A stretch of DNA of 52,668 nucleotides, from contig WLPX01000011.1 in NCBI GenBank assembly GCA_009698575.1, positions 1-52,668 of the forward strand, in the 5' to 3' direction. The DNA comes from Actinomycetota bacterium (GTDB taxonomy: Bacteria; Actinomycetota; Actinomycetes; S36-B12; UBA5976). The translations under genes and the position numbers were made by a program. Shown one piece after another: positions 27,304-36,411 of the stretch (the first letter of the stretch is position 1; every line of letters begins with the position of its first letter). The notes beneath the pieces are model-generated. The model was not told where the DNA came from and searched no databases. It saw nothing but the letters and a program-made list of their open reading frames with translations.

Positions 27304-27950
27304 TGATTTCTGATCGCGTAGTTTCTTATCCCATTACTGAACGCAAAACCGTTTTTGATGGCCTAGTTTGGGATGTTCGCCGCGATGTTTTTGAATTAAA
27401 CTCCGAAAACCTCACGCGTGATTACATAGTTCACCCCGGCGCAGTTGCGGTCATTGCCTTAAATGAATCTGGCGAGCTGTTACTAATTGAGCAGTATCGA
27501 CATGCCCAAGGCAAAATCATGTGGGAAGTACCAGCTGGCTTAATGGATTTAGCCAATGAAGATCCATTGGAAACTGCCAAGCGCGAGTTGTACGAAGAAA
27601 CCGGATACCTTGCCAAAACTTGGAATGTATTACTGGATCTAGCAAATACCCCTGGTGGATCCACCGAACAAATCCGGATTTACTTCGCTCAGGATTTGAA
27701 CTTGCATCCAGATGGGCGACCAACTGGGGATGCTGAAGAACTAGATATGCCAGTGCACTGGATTCCAATTCCAGATGTCTTGGAATCAATTCGTCGGGGA
27801 GCAGTAACTAACCCACAACTTGTTGCGGGAACTCACGCAGCATTAATTGCGATGGCAGAACCAGATTTAGCACTTCGTAGCGCTGATGCGCCATGGCATG
27901 CCCGTGAAGATATTTTGGCATCCGAACGCGTCTGGTTACCGCGCACTTAA
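27303..27950 (+). CDS. Nudix hydrolase, ADP-ribose pyrophosphatase-like (Rv1700 type)
   Basis: This 215-residue Nudix protein has the box GLMDLANEDPLETAKRELYEETGYL, split here as GLMDLANEDP and LETAKRELYEETG at about 80-103, with the catalytic Glu pair in YEETG. The preceding WEVPAG is typical of ADP-ribose pyrophosphatases, and the pyrG-adjacent mycobacterial homologue Rv1700 has that activity. It is translationally coupled to pyrG. Its 3' end faces the PaiB-like gene with only 18 bases between the two stops and no obvious terminator. Confidence 0.92.
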
Positions 27951-27968
27951 TTTCGCTAGTACTTTCCG

Positions 27969-28625
27969 TTACTTATCTTTAAAAATCGCCCAGTCACCAA
28001 TTGCCGCTAACCGGCGACGTTGTTGCTTGGCGGCGCCGCGATCGATGCCACGATTTCGATCCTCTAAATTTTTGTTTACGCGCTCGCGCAATTCAATGGA
28101 ATTAGCATCATCAAATTTAAATTTCGCTTCAACATCCACAATGGCAAGGCGCAATCCACGAATGCCCGAGAGCATCCGGCCGTATTGGTCGTCATTGTCA
28201 GCAACTGTTGGCGCATTCTCAGGCTGAATATCTTTCATCTGTTCATTCAGAATGAATGCCTTGTCGGCTGGCTCGTCAATGATTGTTGGGGTAGCAACAA
28301 ATTGCACGGCTGCGTAGTACGAAGTCGGCACGCCATTGGTTTCAAAGCCAGGCTTTACTCGCCAGTTCGATGGGATGTAGGCGTAATCACCAATTATTGA
28401 TAACCGAACTTGGCTAGCTTTAGCCAGATGTTTCCAAACGGGATTTGGTTTTGCAAAATGTAGCAGTAGTTCTTGATCAAATACGGTGAAGTGAGTTGGC
28501 AGGGCCAGGGGAGCAAGCGCAGGATCTAAGTTAGGAACAATTAGCTGGCCAAACTTCTCGCTGGTATCTAGCCAGTGCCGCCATTCAGCTGAATCAACCG
28601 CCGCATCCCAGGGGTGAATCAGCAT
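27969..28625 (-). CDS. PaiB-family FMN-binding protein
   Basis: This 218-residue protein resembles the PaiB family of split-barrel flavin-binding proteins, annotated as negative regulators in Bacillus. Supporting segments are HFTVFDQELLLHFAKPNPVW, GDYAYIPSNW and VPTSYYAAVQFVATPTII, which follow the family order HLARANP, AYISPSWY and VPTWNYAAV. The C-terminal helix with Lys/Arg-rich end is also family-like. Whether it binds DNA, FMN or acts as an enzyme is unknown. It is convergent with the Nudix gene and divergent from ald, sharing a 255-base upstream region with repeated motifs. Confidence 0.7.
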   Translation of the reverse strand: MLIHPWDAAVDSAEWRHWLDTSEKFGQLIVPNLDPALAPLALPTHFTVFDQELLLHFAKPNPVWKHLAKASQVRLSIIGDYAYIPSNWRVKPGFETNGVPTSYYAAVQFVATPTIIDEPADKAFILNEQMKDIQPENAPTVADNDDQYGRMLSGIRGLRLAIVDVEAKFKFDDANSIELRERVNKNLEDRNRGIDRGAAKQQRRRLAAIGDWAIFKDK

Positions 28626-28733
28626 CCCGAGTCCTTAAGTTAGCTCTGGCGCACCAGAGGTTAATGTCCTAATTGTACTTGTGGCCTTTGGTAAAAAACC
28701 GAGGTAATTCGAAGCAAAATGTGATCATTTTTG

Positions 28734-28823
28734 CGCATTTCGCACAATGCACAATTGTTTGTTACGCATTTCGAATTCGCGCCTACTAAATCGGTACCCC
28801 GAAATATCCGATTTCCTATTTCG
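28734..28823. promoter_or_regulatory. Repeated ATTTCG motifs in the ald/paiB-like divergent region
   Basis: CGCATTTCG occurs at 28734-28742 and again at 28765-28773, exactly 31 bases apart. CGAAAT (28800-28805) and ATTTCG (28818-28823) form an inverted pair further on. The phased array between divergent genes suits a multimeric regulator such as an Lrp/AsnC-type AldR, the known activator of ald in mycobacteria. The regulator itself is not in this window. Confidence 0.5.
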
Positions 28824-28880
28824 TAGGTAGCGTATGACAAGGCAAGCAATGAGGCTTGGCCAAATCGAAAGGTTTTCGTC

Positions 28881-29996
28881 ATGAAGATCGGCGTTCCACG
28901 CGAAATCAAAAATCATGAGTACCGCGTAGCAATCACTCCTGCTGGCGTAATGGAAATGGTTCGCCATGGCCACGAAGTTTTTATTGAGCAAGATGCCGGT
29001 ATCGGTTCATCGATCTCAAACGAAGAGTACGTAAAAGCTGGCGCCAAAATGCTAGCCACGGCCGAAGAAGTATGGCAGACCGGCGAGATGATCATGAAGG
29101 TTAAAGAGCCAATCGCAGCCGAATACGATCGCATGCGTGAAGGTCAACTGCTATTCACCTACCTTCACCTTGCTGCCGAGCAAAAGTGCACTGACGCCTT
29201 GCTAAAGAACAAGGTAACTGGCGTTGCTTACGAAACCGTAGAACTTACGGATCGCTCATTACCGCTACTTGCCCCAATGTCGGAAGTTGCGGGCCGCTTA
29301 GCTCCACAGGTTGGTGCGTACTCATTGATGCGCGCTAACGGTGGACGTGGCGTACTGCTCGGTGGCGTACCTGGCGTGAAGCCAGCCAAAGTTGTTGTCC
29401 TTGGTGGTGGCGTATCAGGTCTGCATGCAGCTCAGATCGCACTTGGCATGGGCGCAGATGTCACAATCTTGGATCTAAACATTCCACGCCTTCGTCAAAT
29501 CGATCTTGCCTTCAATGGCGCGATTAAAACTCTTGCTTCAAATGCATACGCAATCGAACAGGAATGTCTTGCAGCTGATTTAGTTGTTGGCGCAGTGCTA
29601 GTGCCAGGTGCCAAGGCGCCAAAGCTAGTTAGCAATGAATTGGTATCTCGCATGAAGCCAGGCTCAGTTTTGGTAGACATCGCAATTGATCAGGGCGGTT
29701 GCTTCGAAGATTCACATGCAACAACCCACGCTGATCCGACTTACACAGTTCACAACTCAGTGTTCTACTGTGTTGCAAACATGCCAGGCTCGGTGCCAAA
29801 CACTTCAACTTACGCGCTAACTAACGTCACACTGCCTTATGCAGTTGCGCTAGCAAACAAGGGTTGGAAGCAGGCACTTAAGGATGACAAGGCATTAGCT
29901 CTAGGTCTTAACACTCACGCTGGCAAGGTAACTTATCCAGCAGTTGCCGAAGCCTTCGGATACGAATTACTCAAGCTCGAAGACGCACTTGCTTAA
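28881..29996 (+). CDS. ald: Alanine dehydrogenase
   Basis: This 371-residue L-alanine dehydrogenase interconverts L-alanine and pyruvate plus ammonium with NAD. The N-terminal MKIGVPREIKNHEYRVAITP contains the substrate-binding Arg, KVKEP has the Lys, and the catalytic His lies in TYLHLAAE. The NAD motif VVLGGGVSGLHAAQ follows, and VDIAIDQGGCFE and HNSVFYCVANMPGSVP are hallmarks of the family. The start has GAAAGG upstream. It probably feeds nitrogen and carbon from alanine or assimilates ammonium released by the catabolic blocks. It is followed by a clear terminator. Confidence 0.97.
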   Translation: MKIGVPREIKNHEYRVAITPAGVMEMVRHGHEVFIEQDAGIGSSISNEEYVKAGAKMLATAEEVWQTGEMIMKVKEPIAAEYDRMREGQLLFTYLHLAAEQKCTDALLKNKVTGVAYETVELTDRSLPLLAPMSEVAGRLAPQVGAYSLMRANGGRGVLLGGVPGVKPAKVVVLGGGVSGLHAAQIALGMGADVTILDLNIPRLRQIDLAFNGAIKTLASNAYAIEQECLAADLVVGAVLVPGAKAPKLVSNELVSRMKPGSVLVDIAIDQGGCFEDSHATTHADPTYTVHNSVFYCVANMPGSVPNTSTYALTNVTLPYAVALANKGWKQALKDDKALALGLNTHAGKVTYPAVAEAFGYELLKLEDALA

Positions 29997-30016
29997 CGAA
30001 TTGCACTAACTAACTT

Positions 30017-30047
30017 AAAAGACCTGGCGCATTGCGTCGGGTCTTTT
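30017..30047 (+). terminator. ald terminator (possibly bidirectional)
   Basis: AAAAGACC, a 15-base interior with GGCGC/GCGTC partial pairing, then GGTCTTTT. The flanking A-run and T-run allow it to work for ald and also for the convergent membrane protein gene that ends at 30058. Confidence 0.85.
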
Positions 30048-30057
30048 ATTTTGCAGA

Positions 30058-31761
30058 TCAGGTGAGTGTCGCAGTTGCAATGGTTAGTGCACCTTTTCGC
30101 ACCGATTTATAGGTACCACTTGTTAAGTCCATCAGAATTTCGATACCAATTGCTGCGCCCGCTGTGCCATGAGGTCCGCCATTGTCATTGACTGTAAAAT
30201 CAACTCCATTCGACGAACTAACCAATTCAATAGATATCAGGCTTGCTTGGCCATAGCGAAGTGATTTTAAGATCAAAATCTCGATTGCTGGGATGGCTCT
30301 TCGAGCAACTAACTCAGGACAGCCAACGCCAGTATGAGTCCATAGGATGTTGGTTTCTTTGCCCCAGGTAGCAACAATTCGATCGAATTCACTTTCAATG
30401 GAAAAGATGTCGATTGAATTTCGGATCGCCTTAATTTCTGCGGTTAGTGAGCTCGCAAATTCAATCGCGCCTCGGGTTTTAGCCGGTTGGTCAGAATCTA
30501 AATAACTGCTCAAATCGGATGCGACAAGGTTCAAGGTAAACATTGGTGAGTAATTTGCATCGGTGACCTGCTGGTAGATGCTAACCCAGTATTGATTTTC
30601 TAGTCGTAATAATTCATTCTCGATAGACGCTTGATCAATGATTTTTTGACGGTTAACTTGCGTAAGCATCAACAGTCCCGTTGCCACAATCCAGATAACT
30701 TCGATCACTGTGCCAGCAATTGCAAAAACCTGTAACTCAAAGACGCTAACGTAACCACCTCTAGAGAAAGTGGGTCCAATTATGGCTAATAATGCCAAGA
30801 CGACAAACGTGTTGATATAAATAAATGAAGAGTTTCGCTTACTTCTTTGGATTGCCTTTTTACTTAGGATCAAAATTGACAAGTTCACCAGCATTCCAAT
30901 AATCAACGAAAATGCAGCAAGCTTGATTGGCAAAATTCTCGCAGCGGAAAAAACGATCAAAGTTAAATAAAGTGAAAAAACAGTGGGAATGTGAAAAAGT
31001 GGCGTGCGCGAAATGACATTAAATGCATCTTTTCGAGATGAAAAAAATTGCTCGTGGGGTAACTCGCTAACTCGAGATGGTTTTTTACTGACAAAAATCA
31101 GGTCAGTAACTGCGCTATATACCTGTCGTGCAATTAGCCCCCAATTACCTGGATCCGCACCTGCCCTAACTGCTAGGTCTCGGAAAATATTTTGAAGCTT
31201 AAAGTTCCTAAGATCATATTCGGGCTTTGAAAGTGCTGGAATCGCATCAGCAAACTTTGCCAAATAGAGCCGCTGTTGACCAATTAACGAATTTTGTTCA
31301 TTTACTAATTCGTTTAGTTGTCGTTGGTAACGATACTTGGCGTCCATGATCAACGAGGTAGTGACGATCCAAATGCCGCCAATGATTATGGCAAACGGTA
31401 GGCGTTCAATGCCGTTTGTTCCTGTTAAACCAAATATTGGAATCAATGTACCTATTGTGCCGCCGCGAATTGCTCCGCCGATCATTCCAATCAGGATCAT
31501 TAGAATTCCTGATACAGGCTTATCTTCACGATTTGGTACTAGAAATTTATTCGCAAAAAAGATGTAGGCGCCAAATACCAGGTGACCAATTAAGCAAACT
31601 GCAAACCAGGTCAATCGACTTTCGTTGCCTGACCAAAATCCTGGCTCAATAATGGGTTGAAATATCATGCTAATCGGACTGGTCCACAAGTAGGCACGTA
31701 ACGTAAGAGCCCAGGGGCCACCAATTCGTTCCAAGACGCTTGGTTTGTAGTTCAAAGCCAT
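30058..31761 (-). CDS. Membrane protein with degenerate histidine-kinase-like ATPase C-terminus
   Basis: I do not recognise this 567-residue protein. About five hydrophobic segments fill residues 15-155. A soluble linker with charged helices covers about 160-290, and a second group of membrane segments about 290-395. A helical region around VNRQKIIDQASIENELLRLE precedes a C-terminal domain. The end has FTVNDNGGPHGTAGAAIGIEIL, which resembles the G1 box of the GHKL/histidine-kinase ATPase fold. EILILKSLRYGQASLISIEL sits where an N box would be, but the key Asn is Lys. No phospho-acceptor H box is evident and no response regulator is adjacent. It may be an ATP-binding-deficient sensor or a divergent NarX/DesK-like protein. 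Convergent with ald. Confidence 0.7.
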   Translation of the reverse strand: MALNYKPSVLERIGGPWALTLRAYLWTSPISMIFQPIIEPGFWSGNESRLTWFAVCLIGHLVFGAYIFFANKFLVPNREDKPVSGILMILIGMIGGAIRGGTIGTLIPIFGLTGTNGIERLPFAIIIGGIWIVTTSLIMDAKYRYQRQLNELVNEQNSLIGQQRLYLAKFADAIPALSKPEYDLRNFKLQNIFRDLAVRAGADPGNWGLIARQVYSAVTDLIFVSKKPSRVSELPHEQFFSSRKDAFNVISRTPLFHIPTVFSLYLTLIVFSAARILPIKLAAFSLIIGMLVNLSILILSKKAIQRSKRNSSFIYINTFVVLALLAIIGPTFSRGGYVSVFELQVFAIAGTVIEVIWIVATGLLMLTQVNRQKIIDQASIENELLRLENQYWVSIYQQVTDANYSPMFTLNLVASDLSSYLDSDQPAKTRGAIEFASSLTAEIKAIRNSIDIFSIESEFDRIVATWGKETNILWTHTGVGCPELVARRAIPAIEILILKSLRYGQASLISIELVSSSNGVDFTVNDNGGPHGTAGAAIGIEILMDLTSGTYKSVRKGALTIATATLT

Positions 31762-31814
31762 GCACTAAGTGTTGCGCAAAGTTCCCTCGAATTTCATCAC
31801 TGCCAATAATCAGA

Positions 31815-31820
31815 TATGGT
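31815..31820 (+). promoter_or_regulatory. Possible -10 element for a leaderless transcript (DUF3046 gene)
   Basis: TATGGT lies 8 bases before the ATG at 31829, with no ribosome site. Confidence 0.35.
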
Positions 31821-31828
31821 TACCTCTC

Positions 31829-32023
31829 ATGAGGCTCACTGACTTTTGGGATCGCATGGAACTAGCCCTTGGCGTGGGTTATGCCAGGTCTTGGGCTGCG
31901 GATTTCCATGTGCCGGCCCTAGATGGCTTAACGGTGGATCAGGCCTTAGCTCAAGGCCAAGATGCCCAAGTAGTCTGGCGCGCAGTTCACCAAACCCTTG
32001 ATTTACATCCAAAATATCGATAA
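31829..32023 (+). CDS. DUF3046 family protein upstream of recA
   Basis: This small protein of 64 residues begins MRLTDFWDRMELALG and contains YARSWAADFHVPALDGLTV and VVWRAVHQTLDLHP, which match the actinobacterial DUF3046 family found just upstream of recA (Rv2738c in M. tuberculosis). The frame is open further upstream, but conserved sequence begins at this ATG. Function is unknown; linkage to recA and recX is conserved. The stop lies 30 bases before the LexA box of recA. Confidence 0.88.
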   Translation: MRLTDFWDRMELALGVGYARSWAADFHVPALDGLTVDQALAQGQDAQVVWRAVHQTLDLHPKYR

Positions 32024-32052
32024 TTCGCGGTCTCGGCGTGTCGAATAGTCAT

Positions 32053-32068
32053 TCGAACAGGTGTTCGA
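32053..32068. promoter_or_regulatory. LexA (SOS) box of recA
   Basis: TCGAAC-AGGT-GTTCGA is a perfect match to the actinobacterial SOS consensus. It lies 212 bases before the recA start. A GATAAT hexamer at 32067-32072 overlaps its end and could be the -10 of the repressed promoter, which would leave a leader of about 200 bases. Confidence 0.92.
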
Positions 32069-32135
32069 TAATGTACTACTGCGAGCACAAAACAGTGCCC
32101 CTAAAGACCGCAAGGCCAGCACGGATTTCTGCCAG

Positions 32136-32151
32136 CTAGTCCCAGGACTAG
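32136..32151 (+). other. Hairpin in the recA leader
   Basis: CTAGTCC-CA-GGACTAG is a perfect 7-bp inverted repeat, realistically a 6-bp stem with a 4-base loop. It lies in the long leader between the LexA box and recA. No T-run follows. Function unknown. Confidence 0.4.
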
Positions 32152-32279
32152 TTAACAGGGCCCCGCGACACACAGGCCGACACGATCCAAGGGAAACTGT
32201 CATAGGTCGCAACTAACGTTTCGGTTCTAATCAAAATCAATACTTTGATACGAATCGAAGTCACAGTAGGAGACAGAAA

Positions 32280-33374
32280 ATGGCAAGTGCAAAATCCGCA
32301 AAAGAGCCAACCGCTCGCGAGACCTCAGACCGCGACAAGGCGCTTGATACTGCGCTAGCTCAGATCGAACGCCAGTTTGGCAAGGGCTCAATCATGACCC
32401 TTGGTCAAGAAGAGCGGCTTCCAATCGAAGCCATCCCAACCGGTTCCATTGCATTGGACATCGCTTTGGGTATTGGCGGCTTGCCACGTGGTCGCGTAGT
32501 TGAAATCTATGGACCTGAATCTTCCGGTAAAACCACACTTGCGATTCACGCAATCGCTAACTGCCAAGCTCTTGGTGGCATCGCAGCATTTATTGATGCT
32601 GAGCATGCATTCGATCCAGAGTATGCAAAGAAGCTTGGTGTCGACATCGACAACCTTTTGGTTTCCCAGCCAGACACCGGTGAACAAGCACTAGAAATCG
32701 CAGACATGTTGATTCGCTCTGGCGCGTTGTCACTAATCGTTATCGACTCAGTTGCAGCTCTTGTGCCACGCGCTGAAATCGAAGGCGAAATGGGCGATAG
32801 CCACATGGGTCTGCAAGCTCGCTTGATGTCACAAGCACTTCGCAAGATCACTGGTGCACTTTCCACCAATAACACCACATGTATCTTCATCAACCAGTTG
32901 CGCGACAAGATCGGCGTAATGTTCGGCAGCCCAGAAACCACAACCGGTGGCAAGGCGCTTAAGTTCTACGCTTCAGTTCGCCTCGACATTCGTCGCATCG
33001 AAACTCTTAAGGACGGCACCGAACCAGTTGGTAACCGCACTCGCGTGAAGGTTGTCAAGAACAAAGTTGCGCCACCATTTAAGCAAGCTGAATTCGACAT
33101 TCTTTATGGCGAAGGCATCTCACGCGAAGGTGGCATCTTGGACATGGCTGTCGAAGAAGGTTTAGTCCGCAAGTCCGGTGCTTGGTATACCCATGATGGC
33201 GATCAACTTGGCCAGGGTAAAGAAAATGCCCGTAAGTACCTAAAGGACAATGCAGGTCTAACTAACGATCTAGAGCGTCAGCTTAAAGAAAAGAAAATGG
33301 CTGTAGCCAAGACCGAACTTGCAGTAGTGCCAGTTTCAATTGATGACGATGAAGAAATGCCAGAAGAGGATTAA
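32280..33374 (+). CDS. recA: Recombinase RecA
   Basis: This 364-residue recombinase forms filaments on single-stranded DNA, drives strand exchange and stimulates LexA self-cleavage. Walker A GPESSGKT is at 78-85. [16 protein letters not shown], the Walker B segment [12 protein letters not shown], the L1/L2 DNA-binding loops around [20 protein letters not shown] and [20 protein letters not shown], and the acidic C-terminus ([10 protein letters not shown]) are all intact. No intein is present. AGGAGA before ATG fixes the start. SOS-regulated by the box at 32053-32068. Codons are GC-richer than in the catabolic blocks: 34 G+C in the 60 bases at 32941-33000. Confidence 0.99.
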   Translation: MASAKSAKEPTARETSDRDKALDTALAQIERQFGKGSIMTLGQEERLPIEAIPTGSIALDIALGIGGLPRGRVVEIYGPESSGKTTLAIHAIANCQALGGIAAFIDAEHAFDPEYAKKLGVDIDNLLVSQPDTGEQALEIADMLIRSGALSLIVIDSVAALVPRAEIEGEMGDSHMGLQARLMSQALRKITGALSTNNTTCIFINQLRDKIGVMFGSPETTTGGKALKFYASVRLDIRRIETLKDGTEPVGNRTRVKVVKNKVAPPFKQAEFDILYGEGISREGGILDMAVEEGLVRKSGAWYTHDGDQLGQGKENARKYLKDNAGLTNDLERQLKEKKMAVAKTELAVVPVSIDDDEEMPEED

Positions 33375-33407
33375 TTCTTCGCACTTCTTTAATCAGTTCT
33401 AAAACGA

Positions 33408-33977
33408 ATGGACGCCTCGGTGGATACTAAGCCAAGTCTCGAAGACTTAACTAGTGCCACCGAGGCAGTTTCATCTGTCCATGATCCATTAGCTGAAGCG
33501 CGCAATATCGTGCTTAACCAAATCAACTTCATGCCACGTTCTCGCCGGGAACTCGAAGTCACATTGGCAAAGCGCAAGATCGATGCGGACATAGCAAAAT
33601 CTGTCTTGGATCGGTTTGTTGAAATCGGCCTTGTTGATGACGCTGCTTATGCGGAATTGCTGATTCGATCTCGTTGTAACACTAAGCGAGTGTCTCGATC
33701 AGTACTTCGCCAACAACTTCGGCAAAAGGGAATCGATGACTTGGTCATCCAGGACTCACTACTAGCTGTAACTGACGAAGATGAACTCCGAATGGCCACC
33801 GAATTAGTCGAAAAGAAGATGCGAGCAATGTCCAACTTGGATCCTGTTGTTCGTAAGCGTCGTCTCTTTGGCCTGTTGGCTCGCAAAGGCTATGGCACGG
33901 CAATCGCCCTTCGAGTCATTAACGATCTTGACGCTAGCGACTTCAATGGCGCCGAAATCATGTCAGATTTGGCGTAG
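33408..33977 (+). CDS. recX: Regulatory protein RecX
   Basis: This 189-residue helical protein of the RecX family caps and inhibits RecA filaments. NQINFMPRSRRELEVTLAKR and VLDRFVEIGLVDDAAYAELL are the first two of the three repeated three-helix modules, and VRKRRLFGLLARKGYG is near the end. It follows recA by 33 bases with no terminator, so it shares the SOS-controlled transcript. The ribosome site is weak, consistent with lower expression than RecA. Confidence 0.93.
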   Translation: MDASVDTKPSLEDLTSATEAVSSVHDPLAEARNIVLNQINFMPRSRRELEVTLAKRKIDADIAKSVLDRFVEIGLVDDAAYAELLIRSRCNTKRVSRSVLRQQLRQKGIDDLVIQDSLLAVTDEDELRMATELVEKKMRAMSNLDPVVRKRRLFGLLARKGYGTAIALRVINDLDASDFNGAEIMSDLA

Positions 33978-34000
33978 CAGGTCACCTAGGCAAAGTTGTC

Positions 34001-34006
34001 TAGAAT
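34001..34006 (+). promoter_or_regulatory. Possible -10 element for a leaderless miaB transcript
   Basis: TAGAAT lies 6 bases before the GTG at 34013. No Shine-Dalgarno sequence is present. This suggests miaB and the genes after it have their own promoter, apart from recA-recX. Confidence 0.5.
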
Positions 34007-34012
34007 TGGCTA

Positions 34013-35479
34013 GTGAGTTCAACTAACGCAGCCAGCACCTACGAGGTGCGCACTATGGGCTGCCAAATGAACGTCCATGATTCCGAGCGTTTTGCCGGTC
34101 TATTAGATGCAGCTGGATATAGCGCAGTCAGCGAAGGCCAACAGCCCGACATCATTGTTTTCAACACCTGCGCAGTTCGCGAGAATGCCTCGAACAAGCT
34201 TTATGGCGCACTTAGCCAGTTGGTGCCGCTTAAGGAAAAAAATCCCAAGCTGCAAATCGCGGTCGGGGGATGCCTGGCCCAAAAAGACCGTGGCGACATT
34301 ATTAAACGCGCACCTTATGTTGATGTGGTCTTTGGTACTCACAATCTCGATGCTTTGCCAATCTTGCTAGAGCGCGCTCGCGTGGAAAAAGATTCCCAAG
34401 TTGAGATTTTGGAATCCTTAGATGTATTTCCATCAACCCTGCCGGCTCGACGTGATGCTGCGCATTCGGCTTGGGTCAGCGTGAGTGTTGGTTGCAACAA
34501 CACTTGCACGTTTTGTATTGTCCCTGCTCTGCGTGGCCGAGAAAAAGATCGTCGCCCAGCTGACATCTTGAACGAAATTAGAGTCTTGGTTGCACAAGGC
34601 GTTTTAGAAGTCACACTGCTTGGTCAAAACGTAAATGCATATGGTGTTGAGTTCGGCGATCGCAATGCGTTCTCGGACTTACTAAAGGCATGCGGTGACA
34701 TCGAAGGCCTTGAGCGTGTGCGCTTCACTAGCCCGCACCCACGCGACTTCACAGACAATGTCATTGAAGCAATGGCTACAACGTGGAATGTGATGCCACA
34801 GCTTCATATGCCACTGCAATCTGGCAGCGATCGAATTTTGCAGGCTATGCGCCGTTCCTACCGTCAAGACAAATACCTAGGCATCATCGAGCGGGTGCGC
34901 GCAGCCATGCCAGATGCAGCTATTACAACAGACATCATTACCGGTTTCCCTGGCGAAACTGAAGAAGACTTCCAGCAAACCCTAGAAGTAGTTCGTCAAG
35001 CACGGTTCTCTAGCGCGTTTACCTTCCAGTACTCAAAGCGCCCAGGCACGCCGGCAGCAACAATGCCAGATCAAGTGCCACAAGAAGTTATTCAAGATCG
35101 CCACGAACGCTTGGTCGAACTACAGAACTCAATTGCATGGGATGAAAACAAGAAATTCATTGGCAAAGAGATCGAAGTCATGGTGGCAACTGGGGAAGGC
35201 CGCAAAGATGACAGCACGGGTCGCGTTAGCGGTCGTGTCCGCGATTTCCGATTAGCTCACGTAACTCGCACTGATATCAATGGCGTTGAACATACTCTGC
35301 GACCTGGCGATGTTGTTGTGGCCGAAGTTACGCACGCAGCGCCATTTCATTTCCTTGCCGACAAATTGATCTCAGTTCGTAAAACCATCGCTGGCGATAA
35401 CTACGAAGCTGGCAATATGCCAAGTACTCCAGGCACGCCAGGGGTATTGCTGGGAATGCCAAGCATTCCAGTTCGGTAA
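34013..35479 (+). CDS. miaB: tRNA-2-methylthio-N6-dimethylallyladenosine synthase MiaB
   Basis: This 488-residue radical SAM methylthiotransferase converts i6A37 to ms2i6A37 in tRNA. The N-terminal cluster ligands are Cys17, Cys53 and Cys87. The radical SAM motif is CNNTCTFC in [19 protein letters not shown], and a C-terminal TRAM domain covers about 375-445. The start is GTG. It works directly after MiaA, whose gene follows by 4 bases. The last about 40 residues, rich in Pro/Gly/Thr, are a non-conserved tail. Confidence 0.97.
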   Translation: MSSTNAASTYEVRTMGCQMNVHDSERFAGLLDAAGYSAVSEGQQPDIIVFNTCAVRENASNKLYGALSQLVPLKEKNPKLQIAVGGCLAQKDRGDIIKRAPYVDVVFGTHNLDALPILLERARVEKDSQVEILESLDVFPSTLPARRDAAHSAWVSVSVGCNNTCTFCIVPALRGREKDRRPADILNEIRVLVAQGVLEVTLLGQNVNAYGVEFGDRNAFSDLLKACGDIEGLERVRFTSPHPRDFTDNVIEAMATTWNVMPQLHMPLQSGSDRILQAMRRSYRQDKYLGIIERVRAAMPDAAITTDIITGFPGETEEDFQQTLEVVRQARFSSAFTFQYSKRPGTPAATMPDQVPQEVIQDRHERLVELQNSIAWDENKKFIGKEIEVMVATGEGRKDDSTGRVSGRVRDFRLAHVTRTDINGVEHTLRPGDVVVAEVTHAAPFHFLADKLISVRKTIAGDNYEAGNMPSTPGTPGVLLGMPSIPVR

Positions 35480-35483
35480 TTTC

Positions 35484-36377
35484 ATGCAACCCGTTTTTGT
35501 AATCCTTGGCGCTACCGCTGTTGGTAAAACTGATTTGTCGCTAGATCTAGCTGAGTTGATCGATGGGGAAATCATTAATGCTGATTCCATGCAGCTTTAC
35601 CGAGGCATGGACATTGGAACGGCAAAGCTTCCAATTGAACAACGTCGTGGCATCCCACATCACATGCTTGATGTTTTAGCTGTCACCGAAATGGCAAATG
35701 TCAGTGATTATCAAATAGCCGGACGCAAAGTAATCCAAGACATTCATGACCGCGGCAAGCGCGCAATCGTTGTCGGGGGATCGGGACTATTTATTCAAAG
35801 CCTGCTCGAGGACTTGCAGTTCCCACCGGGGGATGCGCAAGTGCGAGCGCGCCTGGAACAAGAATGCGAAGAACTCGGGCTGGCAACGCTCTACAAACGA
35901 TTAATGGATTTTGACCCAGAAGCGGGAGCAAAAGTAAACCCAGCAAATGCACGTCGGGTAATTCGCGCTCTGGAAGTAATTGAAGTTACCGGCCAGGCTC
36001 CAGTTACTTCATTGCAAGCTCTGCCCGAGGTAGTTCCGAGTATTCGAGTTGGGTTGCGCCGGGAACGTCCGGAACTCGATCAGCGCATTTCGCAACGCAT
36101 TGATTTGATGTGGAAACAAGGCCTTGTGGCTGAGGTTACGCACTTAGCGAGCCAGGGCCTGCGCGACGGCGTTACCGCTCGCAAGGCACTCGGATACGCC
36201 CAAGTCTTGGCCGCACTTGATGGCGAGTACCCGATGACCGAGGCTCCGGAGCGCACCATGATTGCTACTCGCCAGTTTGCTCGTCGCCAAGACTCGTGGT
36301 TTGGTCGCGATTCGGCAATCATTTGGCGTGACGCGAATTCGCTTACAGCAGATGATGTTGCTGGGCTCCAAGCCTGA
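35484..36377 (+). CDS. miaA: tRNA dimethylallyltransferase MiaA
   Basis: This 297-residue enzyme transfers dimethylallyl from DMAPP to A37 of tRNAs that read codons starting with U. The P-loop GATAVGKT is at 9-16, INADSMQLYRGMDIGTAK and RGIPHHMLDV are the family signatures, and VGGSGLFIQSLL with RRVIRALEV follows. It is adjacent to miaB and dapF in the standard actinobacterial order. The start ATG is 4 bases after the miaB stop without a ribosome site, so translation is probably coupled. Confidence 0.97.
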   Translation: MQPVFVILGATAVGKTDLSLDLAELIDGEIINADSMQLYRGMDIGTAKLPIEQRRGIPHHMLDVLAVTEMANVSDYQIAGRKVIQDIHDRGKRAIVVGGSGLFIQSLLEDLQFPPGDAQVRARLEQECEELGLATLYKRLMDFDPEAGAKVNPANARRVIRALEVIEVTGQAPVTSLQALPEVVPSIRVGLRRERPELDQRISQRIDLMWKQGLVAEVTHLASQGLRDGVTARKALGYAQVLAALDGEYPMTEAPERTMIATRQFARRQDSWFGRDSAIIWRDANSLTADDVAGLQA

Positions 36378-36398
36378 CCCGAATAACCCCTTACGCGG

Positions 36399-36404
36399 TA
36401 GAAT
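36399..36404 (+). promoter_or_regulatory. Possible -10 element for a leaderless dapF transcript
   Basis: TAGAAT lies 7 bases before the ATG at 36412. No ribosome site fits between them. Confidence 0.5.
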
Positions 36405-36411
36405 TTAGGCA

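Noticed and set aside
28661..28909. An 82-residue minus-strand open frame upstream of ald
   Set aside because: It overlaps the ald start and the repeated regulatory motifs and has no family features. The region is better explained as a divergent promoter.
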